A DNA stretch of 64,000 nt. Source: Acanthococcus lagerstroemiae (lineage: Eukaryota; Arthropoda; Insecta; Hemiptera; Eriococcidae). Every line of letters starts with the position of its first letter. Positions within the stretch are counted from its first letter, which is position 1. The translations under genes were made by a program, and so were the position numbers. A model generated the notes under the pieces. The model was not told the DNA's origin. It worked only from the letters and a program-made list of their open reading frames with translations, and did no database searches. Positions 9,641-19,593 of the stretch are shown piece after piece. Location: positions 31,810,038 to 31,874,037 of the forward strand of contig CM063109.1 of assembly GCA_031841125.1 (NCBI GenBank). Direction: 5' to 3'.

Positions 9641-9960
9641 CAATTTTAAATATCAAGAAAAAAAAAACATCAGAATCTCAACTATCAAATTTAAATTGAA
9701 AAAACAATAAATGGGCTGTACAACTGATAAAAAATAAATAATTGAGTTGGAGTGGCCACGTAGCAAGACTGTAGAACAACCGTTGGACGTACAAATTGAC
9801 CTTTTGGTAAATACGGGAACAAGAAGGCAACGAAAACAAAGGATCAGATAGAAGAACGGGTAGGCTGCTGGGACATAGTACCTTTCAAATGATTGCCCAG
9901 GACCACAATGAGTGGAGCAGGCTGGGGGAGGCTTTTCCCCGATTCTAGGGCCACGAGTGC
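9641..9960 (+). pseudogene. RTE-like LINE, C-terminal piece (segment 3 of 3 of the outer element)
   Basis: After the hAT insertion the outer LINE resumes with the MERSILNIK block (across 5711-5722 and 9641-9660). The remnants IKFKLKK, WSGHVARL-like and RRQRKQRIR(W)KNE match the family order AGHxxR, GRPxxRW. It ends with a WSRLGEAFP-like tail near 9950. Several stops and an A-run frameshift at 9658-9667 show decay. The 3' end is not sharply visible; sequence up to about 10040 may still belong to it. Confidence 0.7.
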
Positions 9961-10052
9961 GCACTGCAGTCTGTACTTGTAAAAATAATGTTTGATATGA
10001 TAGGAAATTTTTAATTTCAATATTTTTAGCCATCTAAAGCCACCAATAGGTG

Positions 10053-10460
10053 GGTCCACGCGAGTATGATCAACGTGTTGTGCTCAGATGATCAACCCGG
10101 GCTGACCAGCCGTGTGGATGAAAAACTGTCGATGGTTAGGTACTTTCTTGTTCAGCTTTTTGCATTCAGCCAGCATGAAAAAATTCATGTCGGGGAGAGA
10201 GTTACGGTTTTCGCTCAAATACCCAGTAGTAAAAGCATATATTATTATAAAATGCTAAAATGGAAAAATAAAGCTAAATGGATGGTGAAAACGTCCACGC
10301 TATTCATCATCTTCTGAACAGTCCGATATTAGGTTGATCGAAAATAAAAGGCTGATTTCGGCTGCTCATCTTCAATTACCTGATCATCTCAACGTCCACA
10401 CTACATTCAACTTTGGCTGATCAGCCCAGGGAGACAAAGCTAATCACCCTCGTGTGGACC
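10053..10460. mobile_element. MITE-like inverted-repeat element
   Basis: The ends are imperfect 22-bp inverted repeats: ggtccacgcgagtatgatca at 10053 and the complement of ggtccacacgagggtgatta ending at 10460. Inside both halves are repeats of GATCA and GCTGATCAGCC type. No coding potential was seen, and no clear target duplication was found, so the class is unknown. Confidence 0.6.
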
Positions 10461-13440
10461 AGGGATGTTAAGCTGAAGCCAGTAGTGGGTTAAGTTTAAT
10501 CACAATTTTGGCTGTCATTCATTAAGCCAGAAGCCAAGTCGGCTTTCCGCCTGTAAGTCAGCCATAAGCTAGGTTTTGTGGCTTTAACGTATCAGTTCAG
10601 CTAATGTCAAGAGTCATTAAAATAATTTGTAAATAAATTGATAAAAAATTTGCTATTTTAAATAATTTTTTCCGTGAACCACGATCAGTATTTCGAGGTT
10701 CAGCATTCAGTACATCGATTCCAATTGGGGGGTCTTATCAGTTATCAAAATGGTGAGAAATTGCACGCTTTGTAACCTGTGATTGAAAACAATTCATGTG
10801 CGAAGATCAAGCCATAAGCCAAACGGAATTAAGTCACATTTGAAGTCGGAAAATTATTAGCTTCAAGCCATAATCCAAGTCAACAATCATCTGAAAAGCC
10901 ATTAGCTAAGCTTAAGCCAGTGATCATTGACTTAACACAGCGACTTACTGGTAATGAAGTTGAGGCATGGGCGACAACTTCAGCGATGCTCGCAGGCTCC
11001 AGCACCTGATGAGAATTTTCAAGGACCGGCAGAGATTTCTCAAAAAATTCTGGGAGGGGAGAAGAGAGTCGAACCAAGTCAGCACCACATGACAAAAATA
11101 AAAGTTGCAGCCTATATGAGTCAAGGTAAGTTTCTATAAACGTATCGGTGGACCAACTTGGTTTCCTAATGACAGTACCAACTCTCCTCAAGTTTAGCTG
11201 GAACGAATCTCGACATCCGATTTCTGATTCCCATTCGCTGCCCCCAGGAGGCTCGTATCTGTCGTGAGAAAATTAGCGACCATTTCCTGCTATCTCGTGC
11301 GTACCAAAAAACGCTTTCTCCTGTTCTGCTTATATTTATTCTTCCAGATAAATGTATTTAGCAAAAAGCAACCACGACAGCGTCTGCGCGACTGCTGATG
11401 GTTGACGGGTTCGTAGTTCGTACAATATTTTTGTAACCCGTTAACAAGTACCGCTACCCAAATGGCGCCGTCGGTTGTCAAAATTGATTTTAAATCCTTC
11501 GATACTCGAGAGGATGGTTTTAACCCGTAGCTTTCGCCACTATTGTCCGAAGCGAGAGCGAGAGAATACATCGAATGAGTTTTTAAGGCGTGTAGTAATA
11601 CAAAAAGTGACATGTTATAGTCTTGGAATGTTGTGTCTTACTGAGTACGGCTAATCTGTCTTTGTCAGTATATTGTCAGGACCTCTTGAGGTAGAAATAG
11701 CGTAAAATGCTGCCTTACATTAGTTGTCCTCTCGTACCGTACAAATGTAATATATGTGAAACACGATCCTCTTAGGATCGCTGTATTGAAAATACTTCAA
11801 CGTTTGTTTTCATTCGCATAGGTTTTTTTTTTTTTCTATACAAGTGTATTATATTATCATCATTTTAATTCCGAAAAGATTCAACATTCCGTAAACCTTA
11901 TACAGTCGAAAATGTTCGCCACTTTGCGCACTAAAGAGGTGAACGTTCCCATGTATGTTTACACTCTAAAAGGGGCGACGTTCGTGTATTTTCGAAGCGT
12001 GCAAAACGTAAAAAAAAAAAAACGTAAACAGTTTCTCGGCTCGTCTGGAGGCAATTTTCAAAAATTCGCTCGGCAGACGTTCGATTCGCATTCGCCGCAT
12101 TCCATCGGCCGTAATTCGAAAACATTAGTTATGCTAATGAAACACGCGGTCGTAGAAAATGCTACACACAGCTCTGGTATTCGAATTGCACAATTGATGA
12201 GGACTAATTACGTTTCGATTGCGCTATCGTGATAGCGCACACTACTTGTGGGCTGATGTCTATTTGAATACAATGGAAATAAGCGCAGCTATACAGCTAC
12301 TGGCTGCAGGCCTTCCTTCATTACCTCTTTGCGAGCCATCTAGTTAAATCGTTCCGAGTGTATTTACTAAACACAAAAGGTATAAATATCTTTTTCTAGC
12401 CGCTAAATCGACCTTAGGGTGGCCGGGTGCGACGATTTTAATAATTATTTTCGACGAACGCGAACTAATTTCCGGCCGGAACGCGGTTGGTGGATGGATG
12501 GCAGCCATGCCGGTGTCATGGTGTCGTTGCCTCGAGATGAGGTGCCCTCAGTGGTGACGTAAGTGGTCGAATGGTTTTGAGTGGGCTAGTCAGTGTCATA
12601 TTCGTCTTCAGCGTGCGGAGGTTTTCGTGTACTTCGCTGTACCTAAATATAGGTACATAAAATAATGTACCAAGAGCCAGCCAGAGTACTGGTTTGCACT
12701 TCTGATGTTTTGATTTACTGCTTGTATGGCTCAAAGATGATGCTCAAAGATAAGTTAATTAACGCATTTAACAATACTTCAATACACTACATTACCAAGT
12801 ATGCATTTACGAAAGATACGAATGGACAGCTGCATCCGGCAAGTACATCGACGTATCACGAATATCAGGAATACCCAGAATGATTCGGACGGCTCCGGCG
12901 ACTTGTCGAACTTTTTGCGGAAAACGAATACCCCGAACTGGTTCGCATTAAACTGTTATTTCTGAATATTGAAATCACGTCATATTCGTGTTTTTATCAC
13001 AGGTTATTACCTTCGCGTGTTTCACTACAAAGTAACCGAATTTTCCTCTCTTTTTTGGTACCCTATGGGTACCTGGATGCTCGTGTCTAATGACTTCCAC
13101 GAGTGCATTTAGTGCATTATGTCTGACCATGTACTATTAGCGTAAAAGCAAGATAGTTGAAAATTTTTAATTCGTCTTGTTTTCGATCTAATTCCCGACT
13201 CAACTTGTCGGCATGACACTGCTGCAATACTAGAATAAGCAATGAGTTATTCGCTTGTTGCAAAAGAGTTTCGCATAACAGGGATCGAGGAGATCGAGAG
13301 ATAAATTTAACAACCTTTAGTTTCTCAACTTTCATTTTCATAAAGGTAAAGTGTTAACAAAAGCAGTAAAATTCGCTGATTAGAAACACTCACGTTTCAA
13401 TAAGCCGATTGTTGCTATTAGGCAGTTGAGTATGAAAAAA
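10461..13440. other. No gene recognised
   Basis: This stretch starts with AAGCCA-rich repeats in both orientations (about 10468-10945), which may be another decayed inverted-repeat element framed by gttaag and cttaac. The rest looks like unique AT-rich DNA. An 18-bp perfect palindrome, gcgctatcgtgatagcgc, lies at 12221-12238. The small open frames here (for example 11912-12232 plus, 12665-12883 plus and 13117-13341 minus) show no recognisable domain and I do not call them genes. Confidence 0.5.
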
Positions 13441-13684
13441 ATGAAGATGTGTTGATTGAGACTTGTTCAGTACTCTTCAAAGCTCTTCTGAACTTTTGTA
13501 AAACTCTTTCTGGCTTGATACGTACTCGTAAAAATTTAATCAATACTCTATAATAGTCAAATTCGTTCGTCGCAGAGTAAAACAAGATTTTATTAAACAA
13601 TGCAAAGCGAGTCATTTAAAAACTCAATATATAGGATTCCGAGAACATAACTATAGGTAGTATTTACGCGAATGAACATCTTAC

Positions 13685-14693
13685 CGGTGTTGGTGAGTTG
13701 CGGCCTATCAGTGAAAATTGGTATGAATTGCGGCCGAGTACCTTTTCCCTAACGAGTGAATTCCGGCCCGACGTCACGTACGAATTGCGTCCCCGTATCT
13801 AGCTACTCCTCAGTCCATTAGCGCGACCCAGGAGACACCACGAAGAGGTTGACTGAGATTAGGATGGGCTTTGTAGAAGGAGCTGTTCAATTTAGAATGA
13901 AAACTTTCGCAACTATTGGTGATTCGACTGCAGTTAGCGGAGTAGTCTGCCCAAATACAGGGAGGAAATGTTGCGTCAGGAGAAATATACGTTTCGAAAA
14001 TATAGTCAGTGAACTGCACAATCTTTTCATTCTCTGCCGAGAATAGCGGCATAAAGTCTTCAGTGAAACAGTCCATGATATCTCGAGTTTTAAAGAAGGT
14101 AGGCCGAAGTAGTTTTACAAAAAATAACTTTCTGGTGTATTTGTTTGTGCCTTGTAAACTCGAGTGAGACCTATTTGTTGAATTTTCCGCTACCAACTTT
14201 GGCCTAAATGAAATCGACATCCTCTCATTTGAGTGGCAAGCCACACCTCCTGTACCGTTTTATGGATGGCTGATTCAAAAACGATGAAAACTTCCGAAGA
14301 AGAACATCGAGTACCAAGAGAAGCACACTTAGAAATAACGTGTTCAAAAGCAGTATGGTACGTAGTTGTAGACTTGTTGGGCAAAAAAACAACAACAAAA
14401 AGCAAGCTATCAAACAAACGAACAAACAAGCCAATGACACGTAAATCCAATCCTTCGAACCGTGGACAGTAAAAAGTTGCGTGTAGTGGTCTGGACAACT
14501 CTTGAAGGTCCCATCCACATATGTATATCTGCTGCACTGCACATAGGATATTTAAATGATAGACCGCAACTCACCAACATCGATACTGATATCATTGGGC
14601 CGGAATTCACTCGTCATCAAAAATAGTTCGGGCCGGAATTCACCTGTCCCGTTTTTACTGACAGAGTACTCGGGCCGCAACTCACCTACAGCC
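13685..14693 (-). mobile_element. MULE/Phantom-like DNA transposon with repeat-rich ends
   Basis: An 8-bp duplication, catcttac, flanks the block at 13677-13684 and 14694-14701. The outer 21 bp are inverted repeats (18 of 21 match), both ending in ggtgagttgcggcc. Behind them, each end holds further copies of gaattgcggcc and gtgaattccggcccg, so the ends are built from sub-repeats. It carries a fragmentary MULE transposase on the minus strand. The size (1009 bp) means most of the transposase gene is deleted. Confidence 0.85.
13810..14542 (-). pseudogene. MULE transposase fragment
   Basis: Minus-strand frames read YVDGTFKSCPDHYTQLFTVH (first catalytic Asp in DGTFK), then FLPNKSTTTYHTAFEHVI, FIVFESAIHKTVQEVW and RGCRFHLGQSW. 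That order (DGTF, LxNKxxxTY, E/DxExAxxxA, CxFHLxQ) is the MULE DDE core of Phantom-like elements. After a frame change, WADYSANCSRITNSCESFHS and KAHPNLSQPL match the segment after the core. The second acidic residue is embedded in FVIFESA, where the family normally has DFE. Frameshifts near 14400 and 14235 break it, and the DNA-binding N terminus is absent. Confidence 0.8.
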
Positions 14694-15198
14694 CATCTTA
14701 CACCCATTGCAGTGAAACTTTTTAAACAAGCTCGTGATTTCCGAAAGACTACTATGTCCTTTAAATACATATGGACCAGAGACGGTAAAATATTTCTTAG
14801 AAAGGACGAGAATCAACCAATACACTCCATAAAGAACACACAGGACATTGAGACTCTCAGAGACGCTATGCGAAATGACACGTCCTCATAGATATTTGAT
14901 ATTAGGTAACAATATTGATATGGTTTAATTTACAAACTTTTAGTTTATTATATTATCTATTTTCACTTTATCTTCTTTATCTAACTTTTATATCATTAGT
15001 TTAGGAACTGGTATTGCAATAGTATGCATGATGGTTGCAACTATTATCCTCATGCTCGTTATATCTGTATTTACTTCTATTATCATACTGTGTAAGAGTA
15101 TTGGTGCATTGGTGCTCTCCTTTTCCCTGCCTGTCTCTCTGACGCGTACTGTCATATCGCATTGTCACAATGTGGTCCCTCTCCTCTTATGTAGAAAT

Positions 15199-15920
15199 GA
15201 GCAACAGATCAATTAGATGTTTTTATCGAAATGTAAGAGGCATTCGTACTAGATTGGAAGAGCTTCGTCTTCCTATACTAAAGCATAATTATGACATCAT
15301 AGCTCTTACTGAAACGTGAATACACGAAGGTATTTATTCCGCAATTCTGCAGAAATATTTCACTGCAGTTATTGAGTTTACAGACAAGACAGAAAGTTTA
15401 TAACTCTGAGACTGGGTCGAGGAGGTGGAACCTTACTTGCAGTCAAAGAGTTTCTCTTCTCTACAAGGATTTTCTTTCCCAGAGTTTGACAGTGAGGTCT
15501 ATGAGTGTGTTTGGATTAAAGTCAAACTCTTCACGAGTGTTACATATATCGGCTCATTCTACATCCCTCCAGGGGTTTCTAGAACGATATATCAGAGTAT
15601 TTATGACATGATATCATCGCTTCCTGACCTAGTACAAAATGAGTTGATGATTTTTGGTGATTTCAATATTCTGGAATTTAATCAAAATCTAAACGAACGA
15701 AAATCTGGGATGGTTATGGATCTTTGGACCTTCTTAAATGTGTGTGAATTACGACAGTTTAACAATGTATTGAATGTACAACAAAAATTTTTTAAATCGA
15801 GTCATAACAAATCAGGCAACAATGGAAATTGAATGGGGAGAATCATTTCTCTTAAAAGAACATGTTTATCACCCTCCCTTAGTAATCCTTTTTCCACTAG
15901 CTTATGGCACGTTTACAAAT
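15199..15920 (+). pseudogene. LINE ORF2 endonuclease domain
   Basis: From an ATG at 15199 the plus strand reads SNRSIRCFYRNVRGIRTRLE, then NYDIIALTET and a TGA where a Trp codon belongs. It continues in 15425-15832 with EVYECVWIKVKLFTSVTYIG, FYIPPGVSRTIYQSIYDMIS and the catalytic ELMIFGDFNI. These are the N, E and GDFN blocks of LINE apurinic-type endonucleases. The final SDH box is not readable: the frame breaks near 15820 and is then cut by an inserted element. At least two nonsense or frameshift lesions are present. Confidence 0.8.
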
Positions 15921-16128
15921 GAGGAGCGATTTTCCAAAACGGCACATTTGCATTTTTTACAGGAGGTGATAAAAACTTGGTACACGGAGTTATGTGATTT
16001 AAAAGTCTTGGGTGATGGACTGGTTGCCTAGTAGAACACTTACTGGAACACCTCTCGTTCAAGTATTTCGTTTTTGTTGCGGCATGTGTTCCTAAATGCG
16101 TCACAAAGTTGGGTCTTATCTGGACGGA

Positions 16129-16208
16129 GGCCGTTTTGGAATGATTTTTCATGCCGAATTCGGAAGCAGAATGTTAAGTGAATGTTTAAAAATCATTCCA
16201 AAACGGCC
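16129..16208. repeat. 80-bp perfect hairpin
   Basis: The sequence ggccgttttggaatgatttt(t) at 16129-16149 is exactly complementary to 16188-16208, with a 38-base loop. The stem shares ttttggaa with the outer ends of the surrounding element, so it may be a small inverted-repeat element of the same group or an internal copy of its ends. Confidence 0.85.
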
Positions 16209-16388
16209 TGTATCCTTCTGAAAAGAGCCTCGAACATACTGGACTGCCGTAAAATTGATTATTCAACAAAATCGAAGTAAAAATCCACTAAATTGACGTT
16301 TTATTAAATATCAAAAAAATTTATTCACCAGTAAAATTTAAATTTCATGTTCAAAAAAGTATCAAAGTACGGGCAAAAATAAAAGAAA

Positions 16389-16721
16389 TTACTCGCGACG
16401 TCGTTTCTTCGAGGTGACTTCAGGCTTTTCAACATTTTGTCTTTTAACGGATGCCTTCTTTGCGGCTGGTGTTTCAGTAAGTTCAGGTTCTAGAGCAATT
16501 TTTGGTTTTGCAACAGCTTTTCGTTGTGACGTTGGTTTTTCCGAAGGGTTTTGAGCAGTACGGTTTTTAGGAGAATCTTTGGGTTTAACGAGCTTGGTTT
16601 TCTTATATGATGATGGTTTTATATCGATAGCGTGTGTCAGATAGTCTTTCTTCGCTGATGGTTTATTCAATTCAGTGTGATGAAAGGTTTTTTTTTTTGG
16701 ATTAAGGCCGTTTTGGAACAA
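16389..16721 (-). CDS. Lys/Pro-rich basic open frame in the inverted-repeat element
   Basis: A 110-residue open frame rich in Lys, Pro, Ser and Thr, with motifs such as KKTKLVKPKDSPKN, AVAKPKIALEPEL and a basic end KKRRRE. It looks like a histone-H1-like tail or a nuclear-localising linker, with no fold I can name. It begins near the ttttggaa repeat and ends before 16388. The composition and the uninterrupted length inside a mobile element suggest either captured host sequence or remains of the element's own protein. I do not recognise it. Confidence 0.35.
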   Translation of the reverse strand: MFQNGLNPKKKTFHHTELNKPSAKKDYLTHAIDIKPSSYKKTKLVKPKDSPKNRTAQNPSEKPTSQRKAVAKPKIALEPELTETPAAKKASVKRQNVEKPEVTSKKRRRE

Positions 16722-16884
16722 CTTTTTTTTTAATATGAAGTTCTTTTGGCTTTCTATAGAGGTTTAAACGCTGCAAATAGGTAGTTTGATGATGTAGGTA
16801 TGTGCCTGACAGTATCCTCCACCAGATGGCGTCAAAAAACGAGATTCGAAAAAAATGGATAGACTGTTTTGGAAAATCGCTCCT

Positions 16885-17480
16885 AAAATAGACACTACAG
16901 CTGTGATCTGAAGAGTTTCAGTTATGCAAAGACCGACTTTTCAGGTCTTTATTACGCATTTAATGATACCAATTGTGACTCAATGTGTGCTATCAATGAT
17001 GTGGAGGAAGCAGAAAAGTATTTTAACCGCACTGTAGGTCAGATAATTAATACATACGTTCCTATATTTTGCAAAACTAATGCTCGTAACGTGCATAAAT
17101 ACCCACCCTTCTACACCACGGAAATAATTCGAAAACTTCGAGAGAAGGAATGCGCTAGGGAGATTGAAAAACTGGTTAACAGCACTGTTTAGAGACATTT
17201 AAAGTTCTAAGAGGAGAAATCAAAAACTAATAAAATCAGCGTTACAAAAATACAATGATAATTTGGAACAAAACTATAGCAAAAACCCTCAACAATTTTG
17301 GAAAGAATTTAATGCGAAAAAATCACGGGGAGAATTGTTGATAATTTAACTTATGATATACATGGGATAGAGAGGAAAAATGAAAAAATATCCCATGCAT
17401 TTGCTGAGTACTTTCATTCGGTATATTCAAAGGACCTCTCCAAGGACGAATGTTTATTAAGCATTAACCAGCAGTACCTG
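16885..17480 (+). pseudogene. LINE ORF2 linker between endonuclease and reverse transcriptase
   Basis: After the inserted element the plus strand reads SYAKTDFSGLYYAFNDTNCD, VEEAEKYFNRTVGQIINTYV and KYPPFYTTEIIRKLREKE. Past frame changes it reads ALQKYNDNLEQNYSKNPQQF, then ISHAFAEYFHSVYSKDLSKD. This is the usual LINE segment between endonuclease and RT, including the FxxYFxSVYS block that precedes RT. No RT block follows; similarity is lost at about 17490. Confidence 0.75.
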
Positions 17481-17569
17481 CCTTCAGGCTCTCAAGTAGA
17501 AAAACGAAAAAATGGCGTTAGGTCCATGATCAGGTGTCTTCAGGTGCTCTATTCAGATCATGATAATGT

Positions 17570-17910
17570 TCTCTAATCTATAACTCAAAGTTCAGGGAAA
17601 CAAAAATTTCGTCCAGTTATAGAGGTTGTCGAGGTAAAAAAGTTTGAGTTAAAGAAGCTGGGATAGTAAAAATTTGAGTTATAGAGAATGGAGGTCTCTA
17701 TAAATAATTGTAAAAAGCTTCAAAAAATGAAAAACACAGATATGCACGCAGATATTATGTAGGATAAAGAGGTAGTTTTAGTTCCAAAACTCCGAGTTAA
17801 AGAGCCTTTGTATTCAGCTTATAGAAATAAATTTTGCACAGGGTTCTTATGAGGATGCGAAGGAAAATAGAGAAATATTCGAGTTGTCGAGATTTTCAAG
17901 TAAAAAAAAT
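17570..17910. repeat. Repeated GAGTTATAGAG-type motifs, possible pogo-like MITE remnant
   Basis: Motifs like gagttatagagaatggag, cagttatagaggttgtcgag, cgagttaaagagcctttg and gagttgtcgagattttcaag recur here, with ctataactcaaagttcaggg in the opposite sense at 17578. Such GAGTTATAGAG ends occur in pogo/Tigger-like MITEs. I could not fix ends or a TA duplication. Confidence 0.35.
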
Positions 17911-18031
17911 TCGACCAATCAAGCTTCGATTGGATTTTTGTATCTCTAAATTTTACGATATGAGCTATTATGAAGTTATTGATTGATTTAATATTCAAGA
18001 CACTAATTGACCGATTCATCAATGTGATTTA

Positions 18032-18342
18032 CAGGGACGCGCCGATAGAGAGGGAGGGGGGCAACTTACTCCCCCCGTAGAAATTTTTCACTCAGCAGTT
18101 GGGAAACTTTACCATTTCAGTCAGGGAAGAAAATAAGGGGAGTCACGAAAGCCTTCACCGGAGTTGGGAAATTTCAGTAGATGGATCAAAAGTTGGGAAA
18201 ATCCAACAAGTCAAAAGGTTTCTTTGGCCGATGAAAAAATTTTGATATTTGGGGATTCTGAGTTGAGTCAGTTGGGACTTTCACAATCACCCCCCCCCCT
18301 TCTCTCTCCTCTCACAGAAAAAAACTCTTTGCTACGTCCATG
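18032..18342. mobile_element. hAT MITE, CAGGGACG family, copy 1
   Basis: It starts cagggacgcgcc and ends ctacgtccatg, with a perfect 8-bp duplication gtgattta at 18024-18031 and 18343-18350. Inside are a G-run near the left end, a C-run near the right end, and repeats of gttgggaaa. These are shared with the copies at 35171-35510 and 52024-52464. It has no coding capacity. Confidence 0.85.
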
Positions 18343-18427
18343 GTGATTTAAATTCCTTTATCTTGATATTTTCAACAACTAACATTTTAGTTGAAGCTTT
18401 CCATTCACTACATCGATGTATCTATTT

Positions 18428-19593
18428 GGGTAATTCTCCGAAAAATGGACAATTCATGTAAATGGGCTGTAACTCTGCCACTTATTATCAGAATGCCATG
18501 CGCAATATGTCAAAATTGAGGAAATGAACTCTTCTGATGGAGACAGAGGAAAAGCTCTCCCTAGTTCAGCAGAACATCCTTAGAAAATCGAAAATGCACC
18601 TGAAATGTCCATCAACGTGGGTGTCAACCTGGTCTAGTTCCGTTTTTTTGCTCGCTGGAAGGGTTTAATACATAAAATTCTGGAACTACTGTTTTCTATT
18701 GTTGAAGAGGTAAGTTGAGGCAACACGGTATAGGTCTTACAATCTTTTTCTAACCAAGTTAAGTGACCTTTAGAATGCCTCAAAGTTGTGTCTAGGAAGA
18801 GATATGTCCTTCAACGTGGATAATTTTCAAACCTCTCTGTAGGGCTCCACTATAAGCATAAACTTCTCTCAAATGCTCATATAACTTCCTCATAACTTCC
18901 TCTAGAAGGCTGTGTAAGAACTTCTGTGAAATAATGATAATTTGTATGCTAAAATACTCATTTATTGCTGAGATCATGGTTTCTAAAAAAAAAAGTGTCC
19001 TTCATCGTGGACATCAACAGCCATATTGAATTTACAGCTCGGAATTTGTAAAAACGTAATAATATATCTAATTTTGGCCACATTACATTCAGCAACATGT
19101 ATCAAATATTCTCCACATATTCATCCAATGGGAAAAGGAAAATGGCGATTTTGTCCTTAAACGTGGACATAAAATATTATTCAACGTGGATACTCGCGTA
19201 TTTTTTGTATCCACGTTGAAGGACGTGAATCTTTCGACACTTAGAAGCAGTCTGTAGAAACAGCCTTCAAATCTTTTTCTTGCAGAGACTACTTTCCTAG
19301 ATGAATTTTTGGTACTTCATAAAACCGTGATCCGTGAGATTGTAACCCACGGTGCCGCTGTGTGATCGTACAGCCTCATCTTATCACACTATGTAAACGT
19401 GAAAAATTTGTCTTTCAACGTGGACGACCATTTTTTCTACCCCCCCCCCCATCAAATTTAAGCCTGGCCGGTACCGGAATATGGTTTCTCAATACCCTTA
19501 GTATCGATTTCAACAAAAAAAATTTGAAAAGGGAACCTCTTTTTTTTTTTGTTTTTGTCCACGTTGAATTGTCCATTTTTCGGAGAATCACCC
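18428..19593. mobile_element. 1.17-kb inverted-repeat element packed with a TCAACGTGGAC motif
   Basis: The ends are 29-bp inverted repeats differing at one base: gggtaattctccgaaaaatg.. from 18428, and its complement ending at 19593, both running into ggacaattca. Eight copies of a motif close to ccttcaacgtggac lie inside (near 18609, 18811, 18998, 19155, 19179, 19208, 19411 and 19558), two of them in reverse. No transposase frame is visible. The target duplication is unclear. The superfamily is unknown. Confidence 0.75.

Larger units (their letters stand above)
13562..14891 (+). pseudogene. LINE ORF1 C terminus (baculovirus-FP-like domain), split by a MULE
   Basis: Left of the MULE the plus strand reads VKFVRRRVKQDFIKQCK, and, after a shift, SIYANEHL. 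Right of it (14702-14891) it reads TPIAVKLFKQARDFRKTT, then FKYIWTRDGKIFLRKDEN and a stop. This is the C-terminal pattern of the FP25K-like domain (RRVKxxF, NExLTP, ARxLRK, WxxDGKIFLRK) found in ORF1 proteins of many LINEs, where it binds nucleic acid. The apparent start at 14556 lies inside the MULE end and is not a real start. Confidence 0.75.
15922..16884. mobile_element. 963-bp inverted-repeat DNA element inside the LINE
   Basis: The ends are a perfect 19-bp inverted repeat, aggagcgattttccaaaac at 15922-15940 and its complement at 16866-16884. The LINE coding sequence can be followed up to the left end and from the right end, so this is an insertion. No convincing target duplication was seen. 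Inside are a 21-bp perfect hairpin (16129-16208), a further ccgttttggaa copy near 16706, and a 110-residue Lys/Pro-rich frame on the minus strand. The superfamily is unknown to me. Confidence 0.75.
13470..17490 (+). mobile_element. LINE with FP-like ORF1 end and ORF2 endonuclease, twice interrupted
   Basis: Three coding parts in order on the plus strand form one LINE: the C-terminal end of ORF1 (about 13562-14891, split by a MULE), the ORF2 endonuclease (15199-15920), and the linker before RT (about 16885-17480). The RT itself is missing because the copy ends near 17490. Two DNA transposons sit inside, at 13685-14693 and 15922-16884. The FP-like ORF1 with an endonuclease of the YRNVRG type suits CR1/Jockey-group LINEs in a broad sense; I cannot name the family. 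Confidence 0.75.

Noticed and set aside
9653..10059. Minus-strand frames of 126 and 71 residues
   Set aside because: They overlap the plus-strand RTE-like C-terminal remnant and have no domain.
11912..12232. 106-residue plus frame with basic start
   Set aside because: No recognisable motif, contains a poly-A-derived Lys run, and overlaps an equally good antisense frame.
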